The notes under the pieces were generated by a model. The model was not told where the DNA came from. It worked only from the letters and a program-made list of their open reading frames with translations, and did not search any database. Source: Prevotella sp. (GTDB lineage Bacteria > Bacteroidota > Bacteroidia > Bacteroidales > Bacteroidaceae). Taken from it: DNA of 64,000 nucleotides. The translations under genes and the position numbers were made by a program. This document shows positions 26,230 to 35,435 of the stretch, one piece after another. Location of the stretch: the NCBI GenBank assembly GCA_017458005.1, contig JAFTGH010000035.1:1-64000 (forward strand), written 5' to 3'. The number at the start of each line of letters is the position of its first letter. Within the stretch, counting starts at the first letter, position 1.

Positions 26230-26248
26230 CGTTTAAACTATAAAGAGA

Positions 26249-26285
26249 AGGCACCACCCCAAATTGGGAGGGTGCCTTTCCTTTT
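26249..26285. terminator. Terminator between korB and upp
   Basis: AAGGCACCACCC pairs with GGGAGGGTGCCTT with one mismatch; T-rich DNA follows on the + strand. Convergent genes flank it, so it may serve both. Confidence 0.75.
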
Positions 26286-26974
26286 TATTTCTTGTCTGCT
26301 ATTTTACGGAAGGATTGTAGTTTCTCTCCATAGCAGAGGTCACCACAGTCACCAAAGCCAGGTACGATATATTTCTGCTCATTCATGCCCTCGTCGATAG
26401 CGGCACACCAGATAGTAGAACCCTCTGGCAACGCAGCCTTCACCACCTCAATACCCTCTGGGGCGGCAATGACGCAGCATAAGTGTATCTTCTTGGGTTT
26501 GCCAGCCTGTAACAGCGAGTCGATAGCAGCAGCAAGACTGCCACCCGTAGCAAGCATCGGATCCACAATCAGTAATGTCTTGCCCTTCACACTGGGTGTG
26601 GCAATATACTCAGTATGCACGCCTACTTCTGTATGCTCACGGTTGAGGTACATGCGGAAGGCAGAGACAAAGGCATTGTCAGCATTGTCGAACACATTGA
26701 GGAACCCCTGATGGAAAGGCAGTCCTGCACGTAGCACTGTGGCGATGACCATATCCTCTTCTTTCAGCAAAGGGATGTCAAGGGTACCTAATGGTGTCTT
26801 GATGGTCTTAGGCTTATACTCCAAGGTCTTTGAGATCTCATATGCCATCATCTCACCAATACGCTCGATGTTACGACGGAATAGCATACGATTTTTCTGA
26901 TAGTTCTTGTCGCGTAGTTCAGCCATATACTGGTTGATGACGCTGTTCTGTTCTGCGAAATTAATTACTTCCAT
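26285..26974 (-). CDS. upp: Uracil phosphoribosyltransferase
   Basis: It salvages uracil with PRPP to give UMP. The 229-residue protein has the PRPP-binding motif LLIVDPMLATGGSLAAAIDSL split around residue 140-160 and the uracil-binding C-terminal region IVPGFGDCGDLCYG. The start is set at ATG 26974, since the -7 box at 26999-27006 overlaps the longer frame that begins at 27001. It is divergent from pckA and monocistronic. Confidence 0.92.
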   Translation of the reverse strand: MEVINFAEQNSVINQYMAELRDKNYQKNRMLFRRNIERIGEMMAYEISKTLEYKPKTIKTPLGTLDIPLLKEEDMVIATVLRAGLPFHQGFLNVFDNADNAFVSAFRMYLNREHTEVGVHTEYIATPSVKGKTLLIVDPMLATGGSLAAAIDSLLQAGKPKKIHLCCVIAAPEGIEVVKAALPEGSTIWCAAIDEGMNEQKYIVPGFGDCGDLCYGEKLQSFRKIADKK

Positions 26975-26998
26975 TGTTTTTAGGTTTTGTATTGGATG

Positions 26999-27006
26999 CA
27001 AAGATA
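26999..27006 (-). promoter_or_regulatory. -7 box of upp
   Basis: On the minus strand TATCTTTG ends 24 nt before ATG 26974. Confidence 0.55.
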
Positions 27007-27134
27007 AACATTTTTGTCAACTCTGCGTTACAAAAGTATTGGACGCATACCGTTTTTTAAATACTTTAACTCAAAAACGACCGTGGGAAAGCAAATAATT
27101 CTTAATTGCGGACGAATAATTCTCATTTTCTTCG

Positions 27135-27142
27135 TAACTTTG
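27135..27142 (+). promoter_or_regulatory. -7 box of pckA
   Basis: TAACTTTG, about 50 nt before ATG 27194. Confidence 0.6.
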
Positions 27143-27193
27143 CATCCGGTTTTGAATAGGTAATAGTAAATTCACAATTAAATAGTAAAAATT

Positions 27194-28807
27194 ATGGCAA
27201 ACTTAGATTTGACAAAGTATGGCATCACTGGTTCAAAGGTGATTGCACACAACCCATCTTATGAGTACCTCTTCGAGGAGGAGACAAAAGCAGGTCTCGA
27301 GGGTTACGATAAGGGCGTGAACACTGAGTTGAACGCTGTTAACGTAATGACAGGTATCTATACTGGTCGTTCTCCTAAGGACAAGTACATCGTGAAGGAT
27401 GCACAGAGCGAGGACAAAGTATGGTGGACTACTGAGGAGTATAAGAACGACAACCATCCCATGAGTGAGGATGTTTGGGCAAAGGTAAAGGACATTGCCA
27501 TCAAGGAACTCTCTAACAAGGAACTCTATGTTGTTGACGCTTTCTGTGGTGCCAATGAGGCTACCCGTCTTGCTGTCCGCTTCATCGTGGAGGTTGCATG
27601 GCAGGCTCACTTTGTGAAGAACATGTTCATCCAGCCTACCGCTGAGGAACTGGAGAAGTTCGAGCCTAACTTCGTCATCTACAACGCTTCTAAGGCAAAG
27701 GTAGAGAACTACAAGGAACTGGGTCTGAACTCAGAGACATGTGTAGCCTTCAATACCACTTCTCGTGAGCAGGTGATTATCAACACATGGTATGGTGGTG
27801 AGATGAAGAAGGGTATGTTCTCTATGCAGAACTACTATCTGCCACTGCAGGGTATCGCTTCTATGCACTGCTCTGCCAATACCGATATGGAGGGTAAGAA
27901 CACCGCTATCTTCTTCGGTCTGTCTGGTACAGGTAAGACTACTCTTTCTACCGATCCTAAGCGTCTGCTGATTGGTGATGATGAGCATGGATGGGATGAC
28001 GAGGGCGTCTTCAACCTTGAGGGCGGTTGCTATGCGAAGGTGATCAACCTTGACAAAGAGAGCGAGCCCGACATCTATAACGCTATCCGTCGTGATGCCT
28101 TGTTGGAGAATGTGACTGTTGCTGCTGATGGTAAGATTGACTTCGCAGACAAGAGCGTTACAGAGAACACACGTGTATCTTATCCTATCGAGCATATCGA
28201 GAAGATTGCCAAGAAGGTGAACGGCAAGAGCGCAGGTCCTGACGCACAGAACGTTATCTTCCTTTCTGCTGATGCTTTCGGCGTACTGCCTCCAGTATCT
28301 ATCCTGACTCCCGAGCAGACCAAGTACTACTTCTTGAGTGGATTCACTGCTAAGTTGGCAGGTACAGAGCGTGGTATCACAGAGCCAACTCCAACCTTCA
28401 GTGCTTGTTTCGGACAGGCTTTCCTCGAGTTGCATCCTACCAAGTATGCTGAGGAACTCGTGAAGAAGATGGAGAAGAGCGGTGCTAAGGCATATCTCGT
28501 CAATACAGGTTGGAACGGAACAGGTAAGCGTATCTCTATCAAGGATACTCGTGGTATCATCGACGCTATCCTCGGTGGTGCTATCCTGAAGGCTCCTACG
28601 AAGAAGATTCCTTACTTCGACTTCGAGGTTCCTACAGAGTTGGAGGGTGTAGACACCAATATCCTCGATCCTCGTGACACCTATGCTGATGCTGCTGAGT
28701 GGAACAAGAAGGCAGAGGATCTGGCTGGTCGCTTCATCAAGAATTTCAAGAAGTACGAGGGCAACGAGGCAGGTAAGGCACTCGTCGCTGCAGGTCCAAA
28801 ATTGTAA
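27194..28807 (+). CDS. pckA: Phosphoenolpyruvate carboxykinase (ATP)
   Basis: It interconverts oxaloacetate + ATP and PEP + CO2 + ADP; in fermenting Bacteroidales it commonly runs toward oxaloacetate for succinate formation. The 537-residue protein shows [13 protein letters not shown], the Walker-like [16 protein letters not shown], the metal-binding [11 protein letters not shown], and the adenine-binding [17 protein letters not shown]. Codon use is very biased, as in eno, which suggests high expression. It has its own promoter and terminator. Confidence 0.97.
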   Translation: MANLDLTKYGITGSKVIAHNPSYEYLFEEETKAGLEGYDKGVNTELNAVNVMTGIYTGRSPKDKYIVKDAQSEDKVWWTTEEYKNDNHPMSEDVWAKVKDIAIKELSNKELYVVDAFCGANEATRLAVRFIVEVAWQAHFVKNMFIQPTAEELEKFEPNFVIYNASKAKVENYKELGLNSETCVAFNTTSREQVIINTWYGGEMKKGMFSMQNYYLPLQGIASMHCSANTDMEGKNTAIFFGLSGTGKTTLSTDPKRLLIGDDEHGWDDEGVFNLEGGCYAKVINLDKESEPDIYNAIRRDALLENVTVAADGKIDFADKSVTENTRVSYPIEHIEKIAKKVNGKSAGPDAQNVIFLSADAFGVLPPVSILTPEQTKYYFLSGFTAKLAGTERGITEPTPTFSACFGQAFLELHPTKYAEELVKKMEKSGAKAYLVNTGWNGTGKRISIKDTRGIIDAILGGAILKAPTKKIPYFDFEVPTELEGVDTNILDPRDTYADAAEWNKKAEDLAGRFIKNFKKYEGNEAGKALVAAGPKL

Positions 28808-28829
28808 TTTGACTTACATCAAAAATAGA

Positions 28830-28862
28830 GGGCGGTTTCAGAAGAAATCGCCCTTGTTTTTT
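28830..28862 (+). terminator. Terminator of pckA
   Basis: GGGCGGTTTC (28830-28839) pairs with GAAATCGCCC (28844-28853) with one G-U pair, followed by TTGTTTTTT. Confidence 0.85.
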
Positions 28863-28882
28863 AGTTGGTGAGAGAAAATTCG

Positions 28883-28890
28883 TACCTTTG
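28883..28890 (+). promoter_or_regulatory. -7 box ahead of the 31-residue ORF
   Basis: TACCTTTG matches the consensus and lies 69 nt before ATG 28960. Confidence 0.6.
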
Positions 28891-28959
28891 TATTTGTAAT
28901 CGAGACGATTACTTTAAGTTATTCATTAGGTTAGTAGTTAATAGATTAAGGTAAAGATT

Positions 28960-29055
28960 ATGTTATTAGATTTTCAAACGACGGTTGTGTTGGTGTCGGT
29001 TGCTATTGCGACAGTTTTGAGTGTTATCACACTCATGAATACCAACATCCGTTAG
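28960..29055 (+). CDS. Single-pass membrane micropeptide, 31 residues
   Basis: ATG 28960 to TAG 29053-29055 encodes MLLDFQTTVVLVSVAIATVL and a tail ending MNTNIR. About 20 central residues are hydrophobic, and the C-terminal Arg favours an inside C-terminus. It has its own -7 box (28883) and terminator (29060-29097), so it is an isolated transcription unit. No family is recognised; it could assist a membrane complex, as many bacterial micropeptides do. Confidence 0.55.
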   Translation: MLLDFQTTVVLVSVAIATVLSVITLMNTNIR

Positions 29056-29059
29056 GAAA

Positions 29060-29097
29060 GAGCGCGGAGTGAGTGATTCATACCGCGCTCTTTTTTT
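29060..29097 (+). terminator. Terminator of the micropeptide unit
   Basis: GAGCGCGG (29060-29067) pairs with CCGCGCTC (29083-29090), then seven T. Confidence 0.9.
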
Positions 29098-29182
29098 GTT
29101 TACAAAATCTAAAATATGGCTTTTTATCATATAATTAACTTAATAAAAGGTAGAAAAATGTCGCTATTTGCAGAATTGTGAG

Positions 29183-29190
29183 TAAATTTG
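29183..29190 (+). promoter_or_regulatory. -7 box of the envelope operon
   Basis: TAAATTTG, 24 nt before ATG 29215. The in-frame TTG at 29188 lies within the box and is not a start. Confidence 0.55.
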
Positions 29191-29214
29191 CACCCAAAAA
29201 TTGAAAATAACCAA

Positions 29215-30579
29215 ATGACAAAGATAGTTAAGGTCATGTGTGGGCTGCTGGCAGCCATGACATTACTGGCTTCGTGTATGAAAGACGACGACAGTTCCAG
29301 TACTCTTTATAATGATACGGCAATCACAGCATTCTCCCTAGGAACGCTGAACAGATATCTGCATACCACCTCCTCTACAGGGACGGACTCTATCTATAAG
29401 GTTACGGTTACAGGCAGCGACTATAAGTTCAGTATCGACCAGGCTACGCATCGTATCTTTAACGCAGACTCCCTACCTGTAGGAACAGACATGGAGCATG
29501 TCGTTACCTATGTCACGGCATTGAATAACGGCAGTGTGTTTGTCAAGAGCGCGAAAAGTGATTCAGTCATGTATCATAGTTCCGCAGACAGTCTCGACTT
29601 CTCTGTACCTCGTGTTTTCCTTGTGACAGCCAGTGACGGCTCTGGTTATGAGGAATATACTGTTCAGATCAATGTCCATCAGGAGGAAGGAGAGCAGTTT
29701 GTGTGGATGCGTCATGCTGATAGCGATGACATCGCCGCATTAGAGGCTGCCAAGGCTGTCATGATTGACGAGGAACTCTTCGTCTTTGGTGTAAAGGCAG
29801 GGAAGACAGTTGGCTATAAGACCACAGACGGGGAGAGTTGGACAACGCTTTCAGAGATAGATGACGAGACGGCATATCGGAATATCATGGTCTTTGATGG
29901 GAGCCTTTATACACTCGTGAATGGCTCTCTGCAAAGTTCTGCCGATGGTGAGACGTGGAGCGTTGTGAAGGCGGATGTGGAGGTCAGTCAGTTGGTGGCA
30001 TCCAATAGCGGAGAGTTGTATGGTCTTTCTACTGCTGGTGTCATCCTGTTCTCTGAAGACGGTGGCGTGACATGGAACGAGGATATGTTCGATGAGGATG
30101 TCACTTGGTTGCCCCAGGAGGAAATCGCTTACGCCTGTCTTCCTGTTCAGATGACCTATGGCGCAGAGCAGATTGTCTTGGCTGGTATTTCCTCAGCGAT
30201 TCCCTCTATTGAGTCGGTTTGGAGAAAGATATCAGAGCATGACGTCCAGAGCCAGGAAGATAAATGGATATATATAGACCGCTCCGACAACAACCGTTTC
30301 GCTTTGCCACAGTTGAAGAATCTGGTGATGATGCCCTATGATGATGGTATCCTTGCGTGGGGTGTTGAGGATGGCGAGTTCTCTTCCATCTATCAGAGTC
30401 GCGACAATGGCATTATCTGGAAAAAGAACACGAACTATCAACTGCCAGAGAATTTCAAAGGCAGTACGACCTCTTTTGCCGCAACTACTGATGGCAAGGA
30501 GATATGGTTGGTAAGTGGGGATACAGGAGAGATTTGGCAGGGACACCTTAATAAGGTTGCCTGGGAAAAGTCAGAATAG
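29215..30579 (+). CDS. DUF6242-like lipoprotein
   Basis: The protein has 454 residues with a lipoprotein signal MTKIVKVMCGLLAAMTLLAS followed by Cys, then an Asp/Ser-rich linker. The body has a beta-sandwich-like N-terminal domain (about 40-165) and repeated ETW/GVTW-type strands (TTDGESWTTL, SSADGETWSVV, SEDGGVTWNED) typical of a beta-propeller. This matches the DUF6242 type of Bacteroidota. It is the first gene of the operon DUF6089-uppS-bamA-skp-murI, 5 nt ahead of the next, which suggests an envelope-assembly role. Confidence 0.75.
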   Translation: MTKIVKVMCGLLAAMTLLASCMKDDDSSSTLYNDTAITAFSLGTLNRYLHTTSSTGTDSIYKVTVTGSDYKFSIDQATHRIFNADSLPVGTDMEHVVTYVTALNNGSVFVKSAKSDSVMYHSSADSLDFSVPRVFLVTASDGSGYEEYTVQINVHQEEGEQFVWMRHADSDDIAALEAAKAVMIDEELFVFGVKAGKTVGYKTTDGESWTTLSEIDDETAYRNIMVFDGSLYTLVNGSLQSSADGETWSVVKADVEVSQLVASNSGELYGLSTAGVILFSEDGGVTWNEDMFDEDVTWLPQEEIAYACLPVQMTYGAEQIVLAGISSAIPSIESVWRKISEHDVQSQEDKWIYIDRSDNNRFALPQLKNLVMMPYDDGILAWGVEDGEFSSIYQSRDNGIIWKKNTNYQLPENFKGSTTSFAATTDGKEIWLVSGDTGEIWQGHLNKVAWEKSE

Positions 30580-30584
30580 GATAG

Positions 30585-31262
30585 ATGTTGAAGAAGACGC
30601 TATTATCCATCTTGCTGCTGACCATGACGGTTGCCCTCAGCGCTCAGGACGCTCCTGAATATCGTGCTGAGATAGGAGGAGGAATAGGTCTTGTCGCCTA
30701 CGAAGGTGACTTCAATGGAAACCTGTTTAAGAATATGCAGCCGATGTTCACTTTGCTGGGACGCTATAAGTTCAACCCACGTATGGCATTGGCACTGAAT
30801 GTGAGTTATGGGAAGATCAAAGGGTCATCGAAGGATGCGAAGACCTATTACCCCGATATCCCTGTCACGGATTTCAGCCATGGACTGTTGGATGTGGGGG
30901 TAAGATACGAGTATAACTTCTGGCCCTATGGCACAGGAAGAGAGTATCGTGGAGCGAAATGCCTTACACCTTATTTATATATAGGGATGGGCGCAACGAT
31001 GGTGAAGCCTGAGAAGACAGAGATAGCCTTTAACCTGCCAATAGGAGCGGGTGTGAAATATAAAGTAGGAGAGCGTGTGAATCTCGCACTGGAATGGGCA
31101 ATGCATTTCACGTCGAGTGATATGCTTGATGGTGTGAAGGACCCTTATGGCATTCAGAGCAGCGGACTTTTCAAGAATACCGACTGCTATAGCCATTTGC
31201 GCATGTCCTTGACCTATGATATATGGGCTAAATGTAAAACTTGTCATAATGATAGAGACTGA
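30585..31262 (+). CDS. DUF6089-type outer-membrane beta-barrel protein
   Basis: It is a 225-residue protein with signal peptide LTMTVALSAQ, then alternating amphipathic strands (EIGGGIGLVAYEGDF, PMFTLLGRYKFN, LLDVGVRYEYNFWPYG) ending in an aromatic strand. The family is found next to uppS and bamA in Bacteroidota. Cys residues at the C-terminus (CKTCHND) are unusual for a barrel. The function is unknown, probably structural or in barrel assembly. Confidence 0.75.
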   Translation: MLKKTLLSILLLTMTVALSAQDAPEYRAEIGGGIGLVAYEGDFNGNLFKNMQPMFTLLGRYKFNPRMALALNVSYGKIKGSSKDAKTYYPDIPVTDFSHGLLDVGVRYEYNFWPYGTGREYRGAKCLTPYLYIGMGATMVKPEKTEIAFNLPIGAGVKYKVGERVNLALEWAMHFTSSDMLDGVKDPYGIQSSGLFKNTDCYSHLRMSLTYDIWAKCKTCHNDRD

Positions 31263-31269
31263 AAACGAT

Positions 31270-32007
31270 ATGGAGCAACAATTAGATATGACACGTATTC
31301 CCAAGCATATTGCCATCATTATGGATGGTAATGGACGATGGGCTATGGATCGTGGACTGGATCGTACGTTTGGGCACAAGGCTGGGCTTGACAACCTGGA
31401 GACTATAACCACCCTATGTTCTAACTTAGGTGTGAAGTATCTGACAGTTTATGCCTTCTCCATAGAGAACTTCAACAGACCTGCATACGAGGTGGAGGCG
31501 TTGATGGGATTGGTCCTCAGTTTCATCAAGATGGACCTCTTCCATAATAATAATGTGAGTTTCCACGTAGTAGGTGATCGTGAACGCCTTCCAAAGAGCG
31601 TGCAAGACAAACTGCGCTCGATGGAGGAGGAGACAGCGATGTACGATGGTATGGCGATGACGATTGCCATGGGCTATTCCTCTAAACAGGAGTTGGTGAG
31701 TGCCACAAAGAGGATTGCCCGTAAGGTTCAAAGCGGTGAGATAAGTGCTGATGACATCAGTGAGGAAACGATTAGCGAGCATCTGTGGACGGCATGGATG
31801 CCAGATCCCGACTTGCTTATCCGCACGGGTGGCGAGATACGTATTTCCAACTACCTGCTCTGGCAGTGTGCCTATTCAGAGTTCTACTTCTGTGACACCT
31901 ACTGGCCGGACTTCGGTGAGGAGGATCTCCACAAGGCAATAGCCAGTTTCCAGAGTCGTCAGCGTCGCTTTGGTAAGACAGAGGCACAAGTGGAAGAAGA
32001 AAAGTAA
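31270..32007 (+). CDS. uppS: Undecaprenyl diphosphate synthase (isoprenyl transferase)
   Basis: It condenses isopentenyl units in cis to make the C55 carrier lipid for peptidoglycan and O-antigen. The 245-residue protein shows HIAIIMDGNGRWA (catalytic Asp), FGHKAG, VYAFSIENFNRP, and PDLLIRTGGEIRISNYLLWQ. The start at 31270 is chosen to match the family N-terminus; ATG 31249 (overlapping the previous stop) is possible. Its stop codon lies in the octamer tract that precedes bamA. Confidence 0.94.
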   Translation: MEQQLDMTRIPKHIAIIMDGNGRWAMDRGLDRTFGHKAGLDNLETITTLCSNLGVKYLTVYAFSIENFNRPAYEVEALMGLVLSFIKMDLFHNNNVSFHVVGDRERLPKSVQDKLRSMEEETAMYDGMAMTIAMGYSSKQELVSATKRIARKVQSGEISADDISEETISEHLWTAWMPDPDLLIRTGGEIRISNYLLWQCAYSEFYFCDTYWPDFGEEDLHKAIASFQSRQRRFGKTEAQVEEEK

Positions 32008-32026
32008 AAAGGTAAAAAAGTAAAGA
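32003..32026. repeat. GGTAAAAA-type octamer tract before bamA (class H)
   Basis: AGTAAAAA, GGTAAAAA, AGTAAAGA cover the uppS stop codon and end 6 nt before the bamA ATG. The reverse complement of the unit encodes the bamA signal peptide. Confidence 0.75.
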
Positions 32027-32031
32027 AATAA

Positions 32032-34719
32032 ATGAATATAAATATGACACATAAGGTTAAAGGGATGGTAAAATGGTTTTTACCTTTTTACCTTCTTACC
32101 TTTTTACCTTTAAGCGTTAACGCACAGGATGTGATCGTTCATCCAGATATCTCGTATGCGGGAACACCCAGAACCTGCGAGATAGGTGGCATCGCTGTCA
32201 AGGGCGTAGAGGGCTATGAGGATTATGTGCTGACAGGTTTGTCGGGTCTTACGGTAGGTCAGGAGATTACTGTTCCTGGCTCAGAGATTACGGATGCGGT
32301 GAAACGCTACTGGCGTCATGGTCTGTTCTCTCGCGTGTCAATTACGGCGGATTCTATTGTCGGCTCCAAGATATACTTGTGTATCCATCTTGCTACACGC
32401 CCTCGTGTCAGTCGCATCAACTATAATGGCATTAAGAAGTCAGAGCGTGAGGATATGGAGGCGAAACTGGGTATTATGCGAGGCAGTCAGATTACGCCGA
32501 ACATGATAGACCGTGCCAAGATTCTCGCGAAACGCTATTTTGACGACAAGGGCTTCAAGAACGCAGAGATAGAGATTGTACAGCGTGATGATGTGACAGA
32601 CAATAATATGGTCATCTTGGATGTGAATATCGACAAGAAAGACAAGATGAAAGTCCGTAACATCATCTTTGAGGGCAACGAGAAACTCTCCTCCAGAAAG
32701 ATCAAGGGAACGATTTTCAAGAAGGGAGCCTTTGGTAAGATCAATGAGGCTGGTAAGTTTGGTAATATCTTCAAGGCAAAGAAGTTTACCCAAGAGCGTT
32801 ATGATGAGGCTAAAAAGGCACTGATTGACAAATATAATGAGTTGGGCTATCGTGATGCCGTCATCTTGGAAGACTCCGTATGGAACAATGACGAGAAGCA
32901 TGTCAACGTCTATGTGAAAGTTGAGGAGGGTCAACGTTATTATATCCGTAATATCACATGGGTTGGTAATACCGTGGTGACCACCGACTATCTGAATGCG
33001 GTGTTAGGCATGAAGAAGGGCGATATCTATAATCAGAAGCAGATGAACAAGCGTCTGTCGGAAGATGAGGATGCCGTGGGCAATTACTATTGGAACAATG
33101 GTTATCTCTTCTATAACCTCCAGCCCACTGAGGTGAACATCGTAGGCGACTCTATCGACTTGGAGATGCGAATCCAGGAGGGTACTCAGGCTCATATCAG
33201 CCATGTGCGTATCTATGGTAACGACCGTCTCTATGAGGAGGTGGTTCGTCGTGAACTCCGCACCAAGCCTGGTGACCTGTTCTCTAAGGATGCCCTCCAG
33301 CGTTCTGCACGTGAGATTGCCTCTATGGGTTATTTCGATCCAGAGAAGGTGAACCCCGATATCAAACCGAACTATGAGGATGGTACGGTGGATATCAACT
33401 GGGAGTTGGAGCAGAAGTCTAACGACCAGTTGGAGTTCTCGCTTGGTTGGGGACAGACGGGTGTCATCGGACGTGTGGGTGTGAAGTTGAATAACTTCTC
33501 TATGCGCAACCTCTTTGGCAAGAACAAGATGCACCGTGGTATTATGCCGATTGGTGATGGAGAGCAGTTGTCATTGTCCCTGCAGACCAATGGTCGCTAT
33601 TATAGTTCTATCTCTACGGGCTATAGCACGGGATGGTTCGGTGGTAAGCGTCCGAATGCCTTGAATGTCAGTGCTTTCTACTCAAAGCAAAGTGATATCT
33701 CCAGCAGTTATCGTAATAATGCACTTTATAATAACTACAGTTATTATTACGGTGGTTATGGCATGTATAATAATGCCTATTACAACTATGACTCCATGCT
33801 GGACGACGATAAATATATCAAGATGTTTGGTGCCTCTATCGGATGGGGTAAGCGCCTGCGTTGGCCTGACGACTATTTCCAGTTGTCCGTCCAGTTGTCA
33901 TATACTCGTTATATGTTGCGTGACTGGAACTACTTCATTATCTCGAACGGTAACTGTAACAACATCAACCTGGGTGTGACTCTCTCACGTACCTCTACTG
34001 ATAACCAACTCTTCCCACGTCGTGGATCAGAGTTCATGGCTTCTGTCACACTCACACCGCCCTGGTCATCCTTTGACAATAAGGACTATGAGCATCTTGC
34101 CACCGACCGCACCTCCGCTACTTTCGAGAGTGAGCAGCAGGACAAGTACCGTTGGATTGAGTATCACAAGTGGAAGTTTAAGTCACGTACCTTCACCTCT
34201 CTGACCAATGGGCAGAAGTGTCTGGTGCTGATGACTCGTGTGGAACTTGGTTTGCTGGGTTCTTACAATAAATATAAGAAGTCGCCCTTCGAGACTTTCT
34301 ATGTAGGTGGTGACGGTATGAGTGGCTATTCCTCTGGCTATGCGGAGGAGACGATAGGTCTGCGTGGTTACGATAACGGCTCTATCTCTAACACGGCAGC
34401 CTATGAGGCTGGAACCAGTGCTTACTATAATGCCTATGCCTACGACCGCTTTACGCTGGAGTTGCGCTATCCGTTTATGTTGGGTAACACCACCATCTAC
34501 GGACTGGGCTTCCTCGAGGGTGGTAACGCATGGGTTGATACGAAGAAGTTCAATCCGTTCGACATGAAGCGTTCTGCTGGTGTCGGTGTCCGTATCTTCC
34601 TGCCAATGGTTGGTCTGATGGGTATCGACTGGGCTTACGGTTTCGACAAGGTATATAGTGGCAGTTCTTACTCCAAGGGAGGAAGCCAGTTCCACTTTAT
34701 CTTAGGACAGGAGTTCTAG
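32032..34719 (+). CDS. bamA: Outer membrane protein assembly factor BamA
   Basis: This Omp85 protein inserts beta-barrels into the outer membrane. The 895-residue protein has a signal peptide ending SVNAQ, POTRA domains (about 50-440; for example INYNGIKKSEREDMEAKLGI and GNEKLSSRKIKGTIF), and a C-terminal 16-strand barrel ending in QFHFILGQEF with terminal Phe. A Tyr/Asn/Gly-rich insert (NNYSYYYGGYGMYNNAYYNY, near 565) probably forms a surface loop. The hydrophobic core of the signal peptide is encoded by four TTTTTACC octamers (32077-32108). Three skp chaperone genes follow. Confidence 0.95.
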   Translation: MNINMTHKVKGMVKWFLPFYLLTFLPLSVNAQDVIVHPDISYAGTPRTCEIGGIAVKGVEGYEDYVLTGLSGLTVGQEITVPGSEITDAVKRYWRHGLFSRVSITADSIVGSKIYLCIHLATRPRVSRINYNGIKKSEREDMEAKLGIMRGSQITPNMIDRAKILAKRYFDDKGFKNAEIEIVQRDDVTDNNMVILDVNIDKKDKMKVRNIIFEGNEKLSSRKIKGTIFKKGAFGKINEAGKFGNIFKAKKFTQERYDEAKKALIDKYNELGYRDAVILEDSVWNNDEKHVNVYVKVEEGQRYYIRNITWVGNTVVTTDYLNAVLGMKKGDIYNQKQMNKRLSEDEDAVGNYYWNNGYLFYNLQPTEVNIVGDSIDLEMRIQEGTQAHISHVRIYGNDRLYEEVVRRELRTKPGDLFSKDALQRSAREIASMGYFDPEKVNPDIKPNYEDGTVDINWELEQKSNDQLEFSLGWGQTGVIGRVGVKLNNFSMRNLFGKNKMHRGIMPIGDGEQLSLSLQTNGRYYSSISTGYSTGWFGGKRPNALNVSAFYSKQSDISSSYRNNALYNNYSYYYGGYGMYNNAYYNYDSMLDDDKYIKMFGASIGWGKRLRWPDDYFQLSVQLSYTRYMLRDWNYFIISNGNCNNINLGVTLSRTSTDNQLFPRRGSEFMASVTLTPPWSSFDNKDYEHLATDRTSATFESEQQDKYRWIEYHKWKFKSRTFTSLTNGQKCLVLMTRVELGLLGSYNKYKKSPFETFYVGGDGMSGYSSGYAEETIGLRGYDNGSISNTAAYEAGTSAYYNAYAYDRFTLELRYPFMLGNTTIYGLGFLEGGNAWVDTKKFNPFDMKRSAGVGVRIFLPMVGLMGIDWAYGFDKVYSGSSYSKGGSQFHFILGQEF
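32077..32108 (+). repeat. Four TTTTTACC octamers encoding the BamA signal peptide
   Basis: Units at 32077, 32085, 32093 (TTCTTACC) and 32101. An 8-bp unit read in triplets cycles through all three frames every 24 nt, giving the hydrophobic FLPFYLLT pattern. Confidence 0.8.
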
Positions 34720-34787
34720 TAAAGGTAAAAAAGTAAAAAGGTAAAAAAGTAAAAAGGTAAAAAAGTAAAAAGGTAAAAAGGTAAAAA
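34718..34787. repeat. Nine-unit GGTAAAAA/AGTAAAAA octamer tract before skp (class H)
   Basis: Alternating GGTAAAAA and AGTAAAAA units fill the bamA-skp gap right after the bamA stop. It is the longest tract in the window. The rest of the gap (34788-34861) is AT-rich with no clear -7 box. Confidence 0.85.
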
Positions 34788-34861
34788 TAGAAAAGCGAAA
34801 ACCTTTAAACCTTGCTGAAGTTTTTACGTCATAGAGATGTAACATAAAAAAGAGTACGATT

Positions 34862-35413
34862 ATGAAAAGTCAGAGTATTAAAAATAAGGTAATGGGTATG
34901 GTGAAATGGGTTTTACCTTTTTACCTCTTTACCTTTTTACCTTTAAACGCTTCCGCACAGAAGTTCGCCTTGTTGGATATGGACTATATCTTGAAGAATG
35001 TTCCTGCCTATGAGCGTGCTAATGAGCAGTTGGCACAGGTGTCCAAGAAGTGGCAGGCAGAGGTGGAGGCACTTCAGACAGAGGCGCAGACGATGTACAA
35101 GGACTACCAGAAGGAAGTTGTATTTCTCTCTCAGGAGCAGAAGAAGGCTCGCCAGGACGCTATCATGGAGAAAGAGCGTGAGGCTTCTGAGTTGAAGAAG
35201 AAATACTTTGGTCCTGAGGGTGAGTTGTTCAAGAAGCGCACTGCATTGATGTCTCCCATCCAGGAGGAGATCTATAATGCGGTGAGTGAGATAGCGGACC
35301 TTCGTGGCTATCAACTGGTGCTTGATCGTGCCAGTGACAGTGGTATCATCTTTGGCTCCCCCAAAGTAGATATCTCCAGTGAGGTATTGAGTAGATTAGG
35401 ATATTCAAATTAA
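34862..35413 (+). CDS. OmpH/Skp periplasmic chaperone (1)
   Basis: It binds unfolded outer-membrane proteins in the periplasm and hands them to BamA. The 183-residue protein has a signal peptide ending NASAQ, a short beta start KFALLDMDYILKNVPAYERA, and a long coiled coil (about 55-130) rich in Lys/Glu/Gln before the C-terminal strand. The signal peptide core is again encoded by TTTTTACC octamers (34911-34941). It is the first of three tandem paralogs. Confidence 0.88.
   Translation: MKSQSIKNKVMGMVKWVLPFYLFTFLPLNASAQKFALLDMDYILKNVPAYERANEQLAQVSKKWQAEVEALQTEAQTMYKDYQKEVVFLSQEQKKARQDAIMEKEREASELKKKYFGPEGELFKKRTALMSPIQEEIYNAVSEIADLRGYQLVLDRASDSGIIFGSPKVDISSEVLSRLGYSN
34911..34941 (+). repeat. 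TTTTTACC octamers encoding the first Skp signal peptide
   Basis: TTTTACC, TTTTTACC, TCTTTACC, TTTTTACC encode the VLPFYLFTFLPL core. The unit is the reverse complement of the GGTAAAAA tract 120 bp upstream. Confidence 0.8.
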
Positions 35414-35435
35414 TAACAATAAATCGAACAAGAAA

